DNA of 64,000 nucleotides from Arthrobacter sp. FW306-07-I (GTDB lineage: Bacteria > Actinomycetota > Actinomycetes > Actinomycetales > Micrococcaceae). The translations under genes and the position numbers were made by a program. Positions 34,785 to 43,749 of the stretch are shown piece by piece. The stretch covers positions 3,658,001-3,722,000 of the forward strand of contig NZ_CP084550.1 of the NCBI RefSeq assembly GCF_021800405.1, given 5' to 3'. Positions within the stretch are counted from its first letter, which is position 1; each line of letters starts with the position of its first letter. Below the pieces are notes generated by a model. That model had not been told where the DNA came from, did no database searches, and was given only the letters and a program-made list of their open reading frames with translations.

Positions 34785-37619
34785 CTAGGAAGGCACACGC
34801 TCCAGCTTGGGCACCAGCCCGGCTTCCTTGAGCCCCAAATAGATCCGGTCGCGAGCGATGGGCAGGGACGCGAAGCGCACTCCGGTGGCATTCCGGATGG
34901 CGTTGGCAAGCGCCGGCGCCACCGGATTGAACGGGCTTTCGCTCATCGATTTCGCCCCCAGCGGCCCCAGCTTGTCGTTGGTATCCGCGAAGTACACCTC
35001 GCTGCGCGGCACGTCCGCGAAAGTAGGAATGTGGTACTGCCGCAGGATGTCCGTGGTGACCTTGCCGGCGTCGTCCACTACGACTTCCTCATACAGCGTG
35101 GCACCCAAGGCCTGCGCAATCCCACCTTCGATCTGTCCGCGACATTGCCGCGGGTTGACCACCACGCCCGCGTCGGCGGCCTGCACGCTTTGCAGGATCT
35201 TCAGCTCACCGGTGCCGCGGTTCACGGCCACCCGGAAGCCGTGCACGTTGAAGGCGACGGAACGCGGGGTACCGCCCCAGCGTCCCTCGGCGGCGAGTTC
35301 GACGCCGGCATCCGCGGCAGCCTGCGCCAGCTCAGCCAGTGCCACGGAAGTTCCGTCAACCACCACGGCATCGCCGTTGAGGACGCACGCGGACGCCTGC
35401 GTCTGCCGGATGCCGGCCGCGAAGGCGCGGATCCGGACTGCCAACTCTTCGGCAGCGGCGAGCGTGGCCTTTCCGGCCACCACCGTCCCTGCGGAGCCGA
35501 ACGCGCCGGTGTCGTGCTCCACCAGGTCCGTGTCCGACTGGCGCACCGCCACCCGGGACGCCTCCGTGGACAAGGCCGTGGCCGCGAGCTGGGTATGCAC
35601 CGTGGTGGTGCCGTTCCCAAACTCGGCGGTCCCGACTTCGGCCTGGTACGTCCCGTCCGGCAGGAGCCGGAGGCGGGAGTGGGCAAAGTGCCCCCGCGGG
35701 GGCACGGTGTCGATCATGGAGAGGGCAGCGCCCTCCCCCACCATCCAGTCCGGGCCAAGGTCGTCCAGGCCTGCCTCCCGGTAGCGGGCCTTGCCGCGAT
35801 CCAGGGCGTCACGGACCAGGTCAAGGCACTGGTCCAGCCCGTAGCTGCCGTAGTGGACGTCCTCCTCCGGATCCGGCTGGGTGGACAGCATGTGGTCTCC
35901 CTCGCGGACCATGTTCCGGCGGCGGAACTCCAGCGGATCCATGCCGATACCGGCCGCCAGTTCATCCATGGCGGACTCGATGGCGAAGATCATCTGGCTG
36001 AGTCCATAGCCGCGGAAGGCACCGGCCGGCACCGTGTTGGTGTACACCGAGTGCGCATCCACCTTCTTGTTGGCGCAGTTGTATACGGCCAGTGATTCGC
36101 CGCAACCGTGGAACATGACGCCGGGGCCGTGGTTGCCGTAAGCGCCGGTGTTGGTGGCGACGTCCAGCTCCAGGGCCGTCAGCCTGCCATCCCTGCTGGC
36201 ACCGGCCTTCAGCTTGATGGTGAACGGGTGCCGGGTGGTGGTGGCGGTGAACTGCTCGGTGCGGGTCAGTTCCAGCTGGATCGGCCGCTGCAGTTTCAGG
36301 GCTGCGAGCGCCACGAGGTCCTCGGTGAGGACTTCCTGCTTGCCGCCGAACCCGCCGCCCACCCGGCCGGCCACCACGTGCACCTTGTCCTCATCCAGCC
36401 CGAACACCCGGCACAGCGTCCGCCGGACCAGGAACGGGACCTGGCTGGACGTGCGGACCTGCAGCCGGCCGTCGGCGTCCACCGACGCGATGGCCGCGTG
36501 CGTCTCCAACGCCACGTGCTGCACCCGCTGGGTCTGGTAGGTCTGCTCATGGATGAAATCGGCGGCAGCGAAGCCGTCGGCCACGTTTCCCAGCTCCGAG
36601 TGCAGTTCCGCCACCACGTTGCGGTCCGGCCGGCCAATTCGGGAGCGGAATGCATCCTTGTCCCCGTGCACCAGCGGTGCGCCCGGCAGCAGCGCGTCCT
36701 GTGGCGAGAAGACAGCAGGCAGCTCCTCATACTCCACGCGGAGCGCCCGGACGCCGGCTTCCGCAGCGCCGACGGATTCAGCCACGACGGCGGCCACCCG
36801 CTGGCCGCGGAACCTCACCACGTCATCGAGCACCCGGGTGTCATCCGGGTCGTCGGTAAAAAGCTCATGCTGCGCCGTTGAGAACAGCTGCTCCGGCGCG
36901 TCCTCGTGGGTGAAGACCGCCACGACGCCGGGAACCTGCAGCGCTGCCTCCTTGTCGATGGAGAGAACGCGGGCGTGGGCGTGCGGCGAGCGCAGGATCT
37001 TCAGGTGCAGCAGGGCCTGCTGCTGGTCCACCGGGAGGTCCAGGGTGTAGCGGGCGGCGCCGGTAACCACTGCCCGGCTGGCCGGTGCGGGAACGTCGTC
37101 GCCCAACCGGCCCGGCTCCGGATCCGGCTGGCCTTCCCCCGCGATGCCGGAACCGGGTCCTTCAGGGGCGGGATGGCCGGCGTCTCCGCAGACCGCATCG
37201 GCAATGGCGCGGTACCCGGTGCACCGGCAGAGGTTGCCCTTGAGGTTCCGGGGCAGGTTGTCCTTTTGTCCGTCGTCGAACGTTGCCGCCGTCATCACCA
37301 TGCCCGCCGTGCAGAAGCCGCACTGGAACCCCTGGCGCTCCATGAACTGCTGCTGCACGGGGTGCAAGTCGCCGTCGCCGCCACCTCCAGCCGCCGCCAG
37401 CCCCTCAATGGTGGTCACCGAACGCCCCTCTGCCCGCACGGCCGGGTAGATGCAGCTGTGGACCGGTGTTCCGTCCACGTGCACGGTGCAGGCGCCGCAG
37501 TCGCCGCCGTCGCAGCCTTTCTTCACGCCGGTGTTACCCAGCTCCCGCAGGAAGGTGCGCAGGCACTGCCCGGGGCGCGGCGCCGTGCCGGCAGGGGTGC
37601 CGTTGATCTCGATGGCCAT
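34785..37619 (-). CDS. xdhA: xanthine dehydrogenase, fused [2Fe-2S] and molybdopterin subunit
   Basis: 944 residues. Residues 1-145 hold two [2Fe-2S] clusters: Cys36, Cys41, Cys44, Cys56 (plant-ferredoxin type) and Cys100, Cys103, Cys131, Cys133. From about 185 to the end is the Mo-binding domain (GRVGGGFGGKQEVLTEDL; GAFRGYGLSQMIFAIE). The FAD domain that separates these in eukaryotic enzymes is instead the product of the upstream gene, so the order here is FeS-Mo fused plus free FAD subunit. It oxidises hypoxanthine/xanthine to urate. Two bases separate it from xdhB. Confidence 0.94.
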   Translation of the reverse strand: MAIEINGTPAGTAPRPGQCLRTFLRELGNTGVKKGCDGGDCGACTVHVDGTPVHSCIYPAVRAEGRSVTTIEGLAAAGGGGDGDLHPVQQQFMERQGFQCGFCTAGMVMTAATFDDGQKDNLPRNLKGNLCRCTGYRAIADAVCGDAGHPAPEGPGSGIAGEGQPDPEPGRLGDDVPAPASRAVVTGAARYTLDLPVDQQQALLHLKILRSPHAHARVLSIDKEAALQVPGVVAVFTHEDAPEQLFSTAQHELFTDDPDDTRVLDDVVRFRGQRVAAVVAESVGAAEAGVRALRVEYEELPAVFSPQDALLPGAPLVHGDKDAFRSRIGRPDRNVVAELHSELGNVADGFAAADFIHEQTYQTQRVQHVALETHAAIASVDADGRLQVRTSSQVPFLVRRTLCRVFGLDEDKVHVVAGRVGGGFGGKQEVLTEDLVALAALKLQRPIQLELTRTEQFTATTTRHPFTIKLKAGASRDGRLTALELDVATNTGAYGNHGPGVMFHGCGESLAVYNCANKKVDAHSVYTNTVPAGAFRGYGLSQMIFAIESAMDELAAGIGMDPLEFRRRNMVREGDHMLSTQPDPEEDVHYGSYGLDQCLDLVRDALDRGKARYREAGLDDLGPDWMVGEGAALSMIDTVPPRGHFAHSRLRLLPDGTYQAEVGTAEFGNGTTTVHTQLAATALSTEASRVAVRQSDTDLVEHDTGAFGSAGTVVAGKATLAAAEELAVRIRAFAAGIRQTQASACVLNGDAVVVDGTSVALAELAQAAADAGVELAAEGRWGGTPRSVAFNVHGFRVAVNRGTGELKILQSVQAADAGVVVNPRQCRGQIEGGIAQALGATLYEEVVVDDAGKVTTDILRQYHIPTFADVPRSEVYFADTNDKLGPLGAKSMSESPFNPVAPALANAIRNATGVRFASLPIARDRIYLGLKEAGLVPKLERVPS

Positions 37620-37621
37620 GC

Positions 37622-38545
37622 TTAGGCCCCTTTCAAAAGAGTGGTGCCGGGCCTTGCGGCCCGGGGCGGCCAGAAATCACCGGAAACAACGAGTCCCGGT
37701 GTCCCGTGGGGCGCGGCGAGTTCGGCCCGGATTTCTTCGGCAAGCCGGTAGGTCATGTCGCGGCGCCAGGCGGGCAGGCCGTGGATGTCGTCGTGATAGA
37801 GCTCCGCCGGGATGGCATCGTCCAACGCAGCGGCCAGCCGGTCTGCATCCGGCACCCCGTCGAAACGCAGCTGTACGGGCCGCTTGGTGGCAGCGGTGAC
37901 GGTGAGCACCAGGGAGGTGCCGCCGTCGAGCCTTCCGATGAGCAGCGCCCCGGACCGGCCCAGGTTGCTCAGCGACAGCCGGCGGAACGCCACCCGTGAG
38001 TTAAGGGCCGACGCCGGCAGGTGGATACTGCGGAGCAGCTCGCCGGGTGCCAGGCAGTTCGTGGCGTCCCCGGTGATGAACTCCGCCACCGGAACCTGCC
38101 GGCTGGCGCCGCCCGGGCCGAGGATGGTGGCCGTCCCCTCCATCCCGGCGCACAGCGAGATGATGGGCCCTGCGGGCAGGGAGGTGCAGAGGTTGCCGCC
38201 CACGGTGGACATGTTCCAGACCTTGAAGGAGGCCACGAAGGAATCGCAGCACGCCCGGACGAGGTCCAGCGCCGGCCAGCTGCGGTCCGCCACAGCCGGC
38301 GACACCGGAAGGTTGTACAGCTCCGCGATGGTGCACGTGGCGGCCAGCTCGATGCCGTCATCGGTGACGGTGACGGGCGTCCAGCCGGCGTCGCCGAGGT
38401 CCAGGAGCCGGGTGAGAGGCTGGGGCCCAAAGGCGTAGCTGCCGTAGGAGAACAGGACCGTGCCGCCGGCAAGCCAGGCATCGCCTTCGCGCCATTGCGC
38501 GGGGTCGGTGGTGCGGACCACCGCCTCGATGGTGTTCATGTCCAT
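37622..38545 (-). CDS. xdhB: xanthine dehydrogenase FAD-binding subunit
   Basis: 307 residues, CO-dehydrogenase-flavoprotein-type FAD domain. The FAD loops are LAGGTVLFSYG near the N-terminus and NMSTVGGNLCTSLPAG at about 110-125. It passes electrons from the iron-sulfur clusters to NAD. The ATG at 38545 has AGGAG eight bases upstream and overlaps the end of the xdhC accessory gene by 10 bases. It is the middle gene of xdhC-xdhB-xdhA. Confidence 0.93.
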   Translation of the reverse strand: MDMNTIEAVVRTTDPAQWREGDAWLAGGTVLFSYGSYAFGPQPLTRLLDLGDAGWTPVTVTDDGIELAATCTIAELYNLPVSPAVADRSWPALDLVRACCDSFVASFKVWNMSTVGGNLCTSLPAGPIISLCAGMEGTATILGPGGASRQVPVAEFITGDATNCLAPGELLRSIHLPASALNSRVAFRRLSLSNLGRSGALLIGRLDGGTSLVLTVTAATKRPVQLRFDGVPDADRLAAALDDAIPAELYHDDIHGLPAWRRDMTYRLAEEIRAELAAPHGTPGLVVSGDFWPPRAARPGTTLLKGA

Positions 38546-39756
38546 GCGATCTCCTGCTTGGTAAGGTCTGCGTCTGCCGGGGCAGCCGGGTGATGGTGGA
38601 TGGCGCCGGAAGTTTCCCGCAACGGCATGCCGCTGGCAGCGCGGTTGCGGGCAGCGATCAGTTCCGCCGTCACGGACACCGCCACTTCGGCGGGAGTGAC
38701 GGCGCCGAGGTCCAGGCCGATGGGCGAATGCAGCTGGGCAATCCGTTCCGGCGGAACGCCTGCGTTGAGGAGCTCATCCACCCGCTGGAGGTGGCTCCGG
38801 CGGGATCCCATGGCGCCCACATAGGCGAGGTCCAGGGCCAGCGCGGCCTCCAGCAGCGGGATGTCGAACTTGGGGTCGTGGGTCAGGACTGCGGCCACGG
38901 TGCGGGGGTCCACCCTACCTGCCGCGGCTTCCGCCGCCAGGTACCGGTGCGGCCAGTCGGTCACCACCTGGTCTGCGGCGGCGAACCGGGGCTGCGACGC
39001 GAAGGCCGGGCGGGCATCGACCAGGGTCACGTGGTAGCCCAGCAGTTTGGCTGCCGGGACCAGCGCGGCACCGAAATCGTTGGCGCCGAACACCAGCATC
39101 CGCGGCGGGGCCAGCCGGGATTCCACCAGGACAGCCAGCTCTTCGCCCGGGCGCCCGTGCCCGCTCCGGTCCGGTGGGCATTCCCGGTGCCCTGCCTGGC
39201 GGACCAGCCCGGTGCCGCCGCTGCGCACCATCGCTTCCACCTGCAGGGCGGGCTCCCCCTGCAGCAGCGCTGCCAGCTCCGGGTGGGCGCCGAGGCTGAA
39301 GGCGGCGGGATCGGAAAGGACGACGGCGGCGCTGACTGGGGTGCCCAGGAGCCGTACCAGCGCAACGGGTTGGTCCGGGCCGAGGGCAGCAAGCTGCAGC
39401 AGGGCAGCGCGCAGCGGATCGGTGGCAGCACCGGTCCCGGCAGGCACCGGCTGGATGTGGATGGCCAGTTGTCCCCCGCAGGTGAGTCCGGCGGCGAAGG
39501 CGTCGTCGGAACTGAAGCCGAACGTCTCGTGGCGCGGGACGCCGTCGTCCATTGCCTCCTGGGCGAGCGCCACCACGGCGCCTTCCACACAGCCGCCGGA
39601 GAGGCTGCCCAGGACATCGCCGGATTCGGTGACCAGCATGGAGGTCCCCACCGGGCGCGGCACCGATCCGGTGGCGGCCAGGATGGTGGCCACGGCGAAC
39701 TGTCGGCCTGCCAGCCTGCGTGTCCAGGGGCCAAGTGAAGGGATCAGGTCAAGCAT
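38536..39756 (-). CDS. xdhC: XdhC-family molybdenum cofactor chaperone
   Basis: 406 residues. The N-terminal XdhC/CoxI domain has VATILAATGSVPRPVGTSML and GSLSGGCVEGAVV; the C-terminal Rossmann domain contains VFGANDFGAALVPAAKLLGY and AYVGAMGSRRS. XdhC binds and sulfurates the Mo cofactor and inserts it into xanthine dehydrogenase. The ATG at 39756 follows AAGGAG; the frame is open far upstream but that part overlaps the permease gene. First gene of the xdh trio. Confidence 0.93.
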   Translation of the reverse strand: MLDLIPSLGPWTRRLAGRQFAVATILAATGSVPRPVGTSMLVTESGDVLGSLSGGCVEGAVVALAQEAMDDGVPRHETFGFSSDDAFAAGLTCGGQLAIHIQPVPAGTGAATDPLRAALLQLAALGPDQPVALVRLLGTPVSAAVVLSDPAAFSLGAHPELAALLQGEPALQVEAMVRSGGTGLVRQAGHRECPPDRSGHGRPGEELAVLVESRLAPPRMLVFGANDFGAALVPAAKLLGYHVTLVDARPAFASQPRFAAADQVVTDWPHRYLAAEAAAGRVDPRTVAAVLTHDPKFDIPLLEAALALDLAYVGAMGSRRSHLQRVDELLNAGVPPERIAQLHSPIGLDLGAVTPAEVAVSVTAELIAARNRAASGMPLRETSGAIHHHPAAPADADLTKQEIAWT

Positions 39757-39816
39757 GGCGGCGCTCCTTCTTCCGCGGCGGTGGTGTCCATTGTCGGTCC
39801 TGCCTGTCTGTCCTGC

Positions 39817-39849
39817 CAGGGGCCGGGCCGACGGTTGGTCCGGCCCCTG
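39817..39849. terminator. hairpin between azgA and xdhC
   Basis: 13-bp stem CAGGGGCCGGGCC / GGTCCGGCCCCTG with one G-T pair and a 7-base loop. No T-run follows in the azgA direction, so it may be an mRNA-stabilising or partial termination structure within the guaD-azgA-xdhCBA set. Confidence 0.55.
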
Positions 39850-39893
39850 ACGGAGGTTGGGGGCAGTGGTTGGGGCGGAGATCGGAAAAGCGG

Positions 39894-41435
39894 TCAGCCG
39901 CCGAGCAGGTGGTTGATCGGCCCGCGGGCGAAGTACACCAGGAACCCCGCGCTCACCACCCACATGAGCGGATGGATCTTCTTCGCCTTGCCGGATGCCG
40001 CCCCGATGACGGCCCAGCTCACGAAGCCCACCCCGATGCCGTTGGCGATGGAGTAGCTCAGCGGCATGGTCACGATGGTGAGGAACGCCGGCAGGGCCAC
40101 GGTGAACTTGGTGAACTTGATCTCGCGGATCTGCGCCATCATCATGGCGCCCACCACCACCAGTGCGGCGGCGGCAACCTCGAGCGGCACCACGCTGGTG
40201 AGCGGGGTGAGGAACATCGAGCCCAGGAACAGCGCGCCGGTGACCACCGAAGCCAAACCGGTCCGGGCGCCCTCGCCGATGCCGGCTGCGGAGTCGATGT
40301 ACACGGTGTTGGAGGAGCCGGAGGTGGCCCCGCCCGCCACGGCACCGAAGCCTTCCACGATGAAGGCCGACTTCAGCCGGGGGAATGTGCCGTCCTTGTG
40401 GGCGACGCCGGCGCTTTTGGCCAGGCCGGTCATGGTTCCCATGGCGTCGAAGAAGTTGGTGAACACCAGTGTGAAGACCAGCATGGTGGCTGCGAGTCCG
40501 CCGATCCTGGCGAAGGAGCCGAAGAGGTCGAACTGGCCCACCAGGCCCAGGTCCGGCGCCGAAACCAGCTGGCCGGACAGGACGGGGGTGTTCAGGTGCC
40601 AGCCGCCGGGATTGGTGGCGCTGGCGGGGCCGATCTTCATGATGGCTTCCACGACGGCGGCCAGCACGGTGGTGCCCACGATGCCGATGAGCAGGCCGCC
40701 CTGGACCTTGCGCGCCACCAGGATGCCCATGGCCAGGAGTCCGACGACGAACACGAGCGTGGGCACTGAGGTGATGGAGCCGCCGTCGCCCAGCTGGACG
40801 GGTGGACCGCCGGCGGTGGGCCGGACGAAGCCGGAGTCCACGAAGCCGATGAAGGCGATGAACAGCCCGATGCCGACAGTGATCGCGGCTTTCAGCTCCT
40901 TGGGCACCGCCCGGAAGATGGCCGTCCGGGCGCCGGTGACGCCGAACAACACGATAAGGATGCCGTTGATCACCACCAGGCCCATGGCCTCGGGCCACGT
41001 GACTTCGTGAATCACCGAGACGGCCAGGAAGGAGTTGATGCCAAGCCCGGCGGCAAGACCGAAGGGCAGGTTGGCGATAAGGCCGAAGAGGATGGTCATG
41101 ACGCCGGCGGTGAGGCCGGTGACGGCGCCCACCTGGGCGGCGGAGAGCCAACCGCCGGCAACATCGGTGGGGGCGTTGTCAGCGCTGAACCCGCCCAGGA
41201 TGAGGGGGTTGAGGATGACGATGTACGCCATGGTGAAGAAGGTGACCAGGCCGCCGCGGAACTCGCGGGCAACGGTGGAGCCGCGCCGGGTGATCTGGAA
41301 GAAGCGGTCCAGGAAGGATTCCGGTGCCGGCGGTCGGGGTGTTCCGGTTGCCTGCGTGGAAGTGCGCGGCGCCCGCCGGATCGTGCTGGTGCTTGGAGCC
41401 GAATGCTCCTCGTGGGAATGGTCCAGGATGGTCAT
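39894..41435 (-). CDS. AzgA/NCS2-family purine permease
   Basis: 513 residues, about 12-14 membrane helices. The motifs TFFTMAYIVILNPLIL and GLGINSFLAV (PFGLAAGLGINSF) define the AzgA-like branch that imports adenine, guanine and hypoxanthine. A 40-residue non-conserved tail precedes the first helix. It lies 14 bases after guaD and upstream of xdhC, so uptake, deamination and oxidation of guanine and hypoxanthine are encoded together. Confidence 0.94.
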   Translation of the reverse strand: MTILDHSHEEHSAPSTSTIRRAPRTSTQATGTPRPPAPESFLDRFFQITRRGSTVAREFRGGLVTFFTMAYIVILNPLILGGFSADNAPTDVAGGWLSAAQVGAVTGLTAGVMTILFGLIANLPFGLAAGLGINSFLAVSVIHEVTWPEAMGLVVINGILIVLFGVTGARTAIFRAVPKELKAAITVGIGLFIAFIGFVDSGFVRPTAGGPPVQLGDGGSITSVPTLVFVVGLLAMGILVARKVQGGLLIGIVGTTVLAAVVEAIMKIGPASATNPGGWHLNTPVLSGQLVSAPDLGLVGQFDLFGSFARIGGLAATMLVFTLVFTNFFDAMGTMTGLAKSAGVAHKDGTFPRLKSAFIVEGFGAVAGGATSGSSNTVYIDSAAGIGEGARTGLASVVTGALFLGSMFLTPLTSVVPLEVAAAALVVVGAMMMAQIREIKFTKFTVALPAFLTIVTMPLSYSIANGIGVGFVSWAVIGAASGKAKKIHPLMWVVSAGFLVYFARGPINHLLGG

Positions 41436-41449
41436 CGAAGCCGCCGGGC

Positions 41450-41944
41450 CTAGTAGTCGATCCTGGATTCGAGCGTGTTCCAGGTGTTGAACGGCTCCAG
41501 CGGCGCCGGGGCCTGGGGATCGCCCAGCTCCAGCTTGGAGACCGGCATCAGGGAATCCCTGTCCTGGTTTTCGAAGTATTCGTAGAACAGGGCGTCGTCA
41601 AAACCGACGGATGCGGCGTCATGCCGGTCGGCGGCGTAGACAACGCGGCTTACCCGGGCCCAGAGCGCGGAGGCCAGGCACATGGGGCAGGGCTCGCAGC
41701 TGGTGTAGAGGGTTGCGCCGCTGAGGTCGAAGGTGCCCAATTCGCGGCAGGCAGTGCGGATGGCGGTAACTTCGGCGTGCGCGGTGGGATCGTTATCCGC
41801 GGTGACACGGTTGACGCCGTCGAACGCCTGCCCGTCCGCCGTGACGATCATGGCGCCGAACGGGCCCCCGCTGTTGAGGACATTGGCCGTTGCCAGCCGG
41901 ATGGAGCGGGCCAAAAACTGTTCGGCCGTGACGGTGGTACTCAT
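41450..41944 (-). CDS. guaD: guanine deaminase (cytidine-deaminase fold)
   Basis: 164 residues, the size of Bacillus GuaD. Zinc ligands are His56, Cys86 and Cys89, with proton-shuttle Glu58 (HAEVTAIR and SCEPCPMC). The C-terminal tail (residues 110-164) carrying FYEYFENQDRDS is the GuaD-specific extension that closes the active site. It converts guanine to xanthine. Tad-type tRNA deaminases share the motifs but lack this tail, and the purine operon context supports guanine. First gene of the guaD-azgA-xdhC-xdhB-xdhA set. Confidence 0.92.
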   Translation of the reverse strand: MSTTVTAEQFLARSIRLATANVLNSGGPFGAMIVTADGQAFDGVNRVTADNDPTAHAEVTAIRTACRELGTFDLSGATLYTSCEPCPMCLASALWARVSRVVYAADRHDAASVGFDDALFYEYFENQDRDSLMPVSKLELGDPQAPAPLEPFNTWNTLESRIDY

Positions 41945-42347
41945 GATGCGACTTCCTTTTGCCGGGAAGCCTGTTGCCGCGCAGGACCAGTAAAACCAGG
42001 TGCGAACGGTTACCAGGCTTCAGCATGTGCTGTGAAGGTTAAGTTGCGCCTGGTAGATAGCTTCCCGGGTTCGGGTGCCCGCCTTTGGCAGAATTGAGAT
42101 TAGCACCCGTTTGTGGGCCACGCCATACTTTTCTGGAAATTCATTTTCGCTATGTGAAATGCATGTTGCCGACTCTTCACGGCTCCTCCCGGCGCCGCGG
42201 TCACAAAAAGCCACGTTGACGCACGTCAGCCGATTTCCCTACGCTGAACCCACCCGCCCTGCCTCCAGGCGCGGCACCTGGATCAGCAGACAGGGCCTCA
42301 CTGAGCTGGACTTACCGCATCCGCCTTCGGCTCAGACAAGGACAGCC
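41945..42347. promoter_or_regulatory. divergent control region of guaD operon and 8-oxoguanine deaminase-like gene
   Basis: A 403-base gap. IclR-box-like sequence TGGAAATTCATTTTC (42134-42148) overlaps the dyad ATTTTCGCTATGTGAAAT (42143-42160). On the + strand TTGACG (42216) and TACGCT (42240) with an 18-base spacer form a likely promoter for the deaminase-like gene; TGACG-CA-CGTCA overlaps its -35. An AAGGACAG ribosome site precedes 42348. No further gene is seen. Confidence 0.6.
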
Positions 42348-43718
42348 ATGACCGCTCCCTCCCCTGCACCCGTATCCCGCTTATGGATCCGCAATCCGCT
42401 CGCAGCTTTCACCGCCAATGACCTCGACGCAACAGGCGGCCTGGTGGTCAGCGGCGGCGTCATCACCGAGGTCCTGGCCGCGGGCGAGCAGCCGTCCGCG
42501 CCCTGCACCGGGACCTTCGACGCAGGCAACCACGTGCTGCTGCCCGGCCTGATCAACACGCACCACCACTTCTACCAAACCCTCACGCGGGCCTGGGGGC
42601 CGGTGGCCAACACCCCGCTGTTCCCCTGGCTGCAGAACCTGTACCCCGTGTGGGCCCGGCTCACGCCGAAGGACCTGGAACTGGCAGCAACAGTGGCACT
42701 GGCCGAGCTGCTGCTTTCCGGCTGCACCACTGCCGCCGACCACCACTACCTCTTCCCCGCGGGCCTTGAGGATGCCGTGGACATCGAGGTTGAGGCGGTA
42801 CGGCGGCTCGGCATGCGGGCCACGCTCACCCGTGGCTCCATGACCCTGGGGACGGACGACGGCGGCCTGCCGCCACAGTCCACCGTGCAGCATCCGGAGG
42901 TGGTGCTGGCGGACAGCGAGCGCTTGGTGGGCCAGTACCACGAGCGCGGGGTTGACGCGGTGATCCAGATCGCACTGGCCCCCTGCTCACCGTTCTCGGT
43001 GACGAAGGAGATCATGGCTGAAAGCGCGGCCCTCGCGGAGCGGCTGGACGTTCGGCTGCACACGCACCTGGCCGAGACCCTGGAGGAGGAGGACTTCTGC
43101 CGGGAGATGTTCGGCCTGCGGACCGTGGACTACCTGGACAGCGTTGGCTGGCTGACGGACCGCACCTGGCTGGGGCACGGAATCCACTTCAGCGACGCGG
43201 AGATCACCCGCCTCGGTGCAGCGGGGACCGGCGTCGCGCATTGCCCCACCTCCAACATGCGCCTGGCCTCCGGGACTGCCCGGGTCCTGGAACTGGAGGA
43301 CGCCGGCGTCCCGGTGGGTCTGGGGGTGGACGGTTCGGCGTCGAACGATGCCTCCAACATGATCCTGGAAGCGCGGCAGGCCCTCTACCTCCAGCGGCTG
43401 CGCTATGGGGCTGACGTGCCGGTGGAACGGGCGCTGGGCTGGGCCACCCGGGGGTCCGCGGCAGTCCTTGGACGGCGCGGCCTGGGGCAGCTGGCACCTG
43501 GCATGCAGGCCGACCTGGCGCTGTTTCGACTTGACGACCTCCGCTTTTCCGGCAGCCATGACCCCGTCGCAGCCCTCCTCCTCTGCGCCGCCGACCGGGC
43601 GGACCGGGTGATGGTGGGCGGGCAGTGGCGGGTGGTGGACGGGCAGATCCCCGGGCTGGATGTGGTCGGCCTCATCGCCGGACACTCCGCAGCGGCAAAG
43701 AGGCTGGTCAACGGCTGA
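42348..43718 (+). CDS. 8-oxoguanine deaminase-like amidohydrolase
   Basis: 456 residues, amidohydrolase superfamily. Metal-binding NTHHHFYQTLT near residue 70, LHTHLAET, GHGIHFSD and LGVDGSASNDASNM give the mononuclear-zinc deaminase layout. The block LTRAWGPVANTPLFPWLQ and then YPVWARLTP matches 8-oxoguanine deaminases; atrazine-type hydrolases are the nearest alternative. It would convert 8-oxoguanine to urate, feeding the uricase encoded 2 kb downstream. The ATG at 42348 follows AAGGACAG. Divergent from the guaD operon with a shared control region. Confidence 0.87.
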   Translation: MTAPSPAPVSRLWIRNPLAAFTANDLDATGGLVVSGGVITEVLAAGEQPSAPCTGTFDAGNHVLLPGLINTHHHFYQTLTRAWGPVANTPLFPWLQNLYPVWARLTPKDLELAATVALAELLLSGCTTAADHHYLFPAGLEDAVDIEVEAVRRLGMRATLTRGSMTLGTDDGGLPPQSTVQHPEVVLADSERLVGQYHERGVDAVIQIALAPCSPFSVTKEIMAESAALAERLDVRLHTHLAETLEEEDFCREMFGLRTVDYLDSVGWLTDRTWLGHGIHFSDAEITRLGAAGTGVAHCPTSNMRLASGTARVLELEDAGVPVGLGVDGSASNDASNMILEARQALYLQRLRYGADVPVERALGWATRGSAAVLGRRGLGQLAPGMQADLALFRLDDLRFSGSHDPVAALLLCAADRADRVMVGGQWRVVDGQIPGLDVVGLIAGHSAAAKRLVNG

Positions 43719-43749
43719 CAGGCGTCCGGCCCGCTGCTAGCGTGGCGCC

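Noticed and set aside
39757..41151. N-terminal extension of the XdhC frame into the AzgA permease gene
   Set aside because: The frame stays open by chance; AAGGAG and family similarity set the start at 39756.
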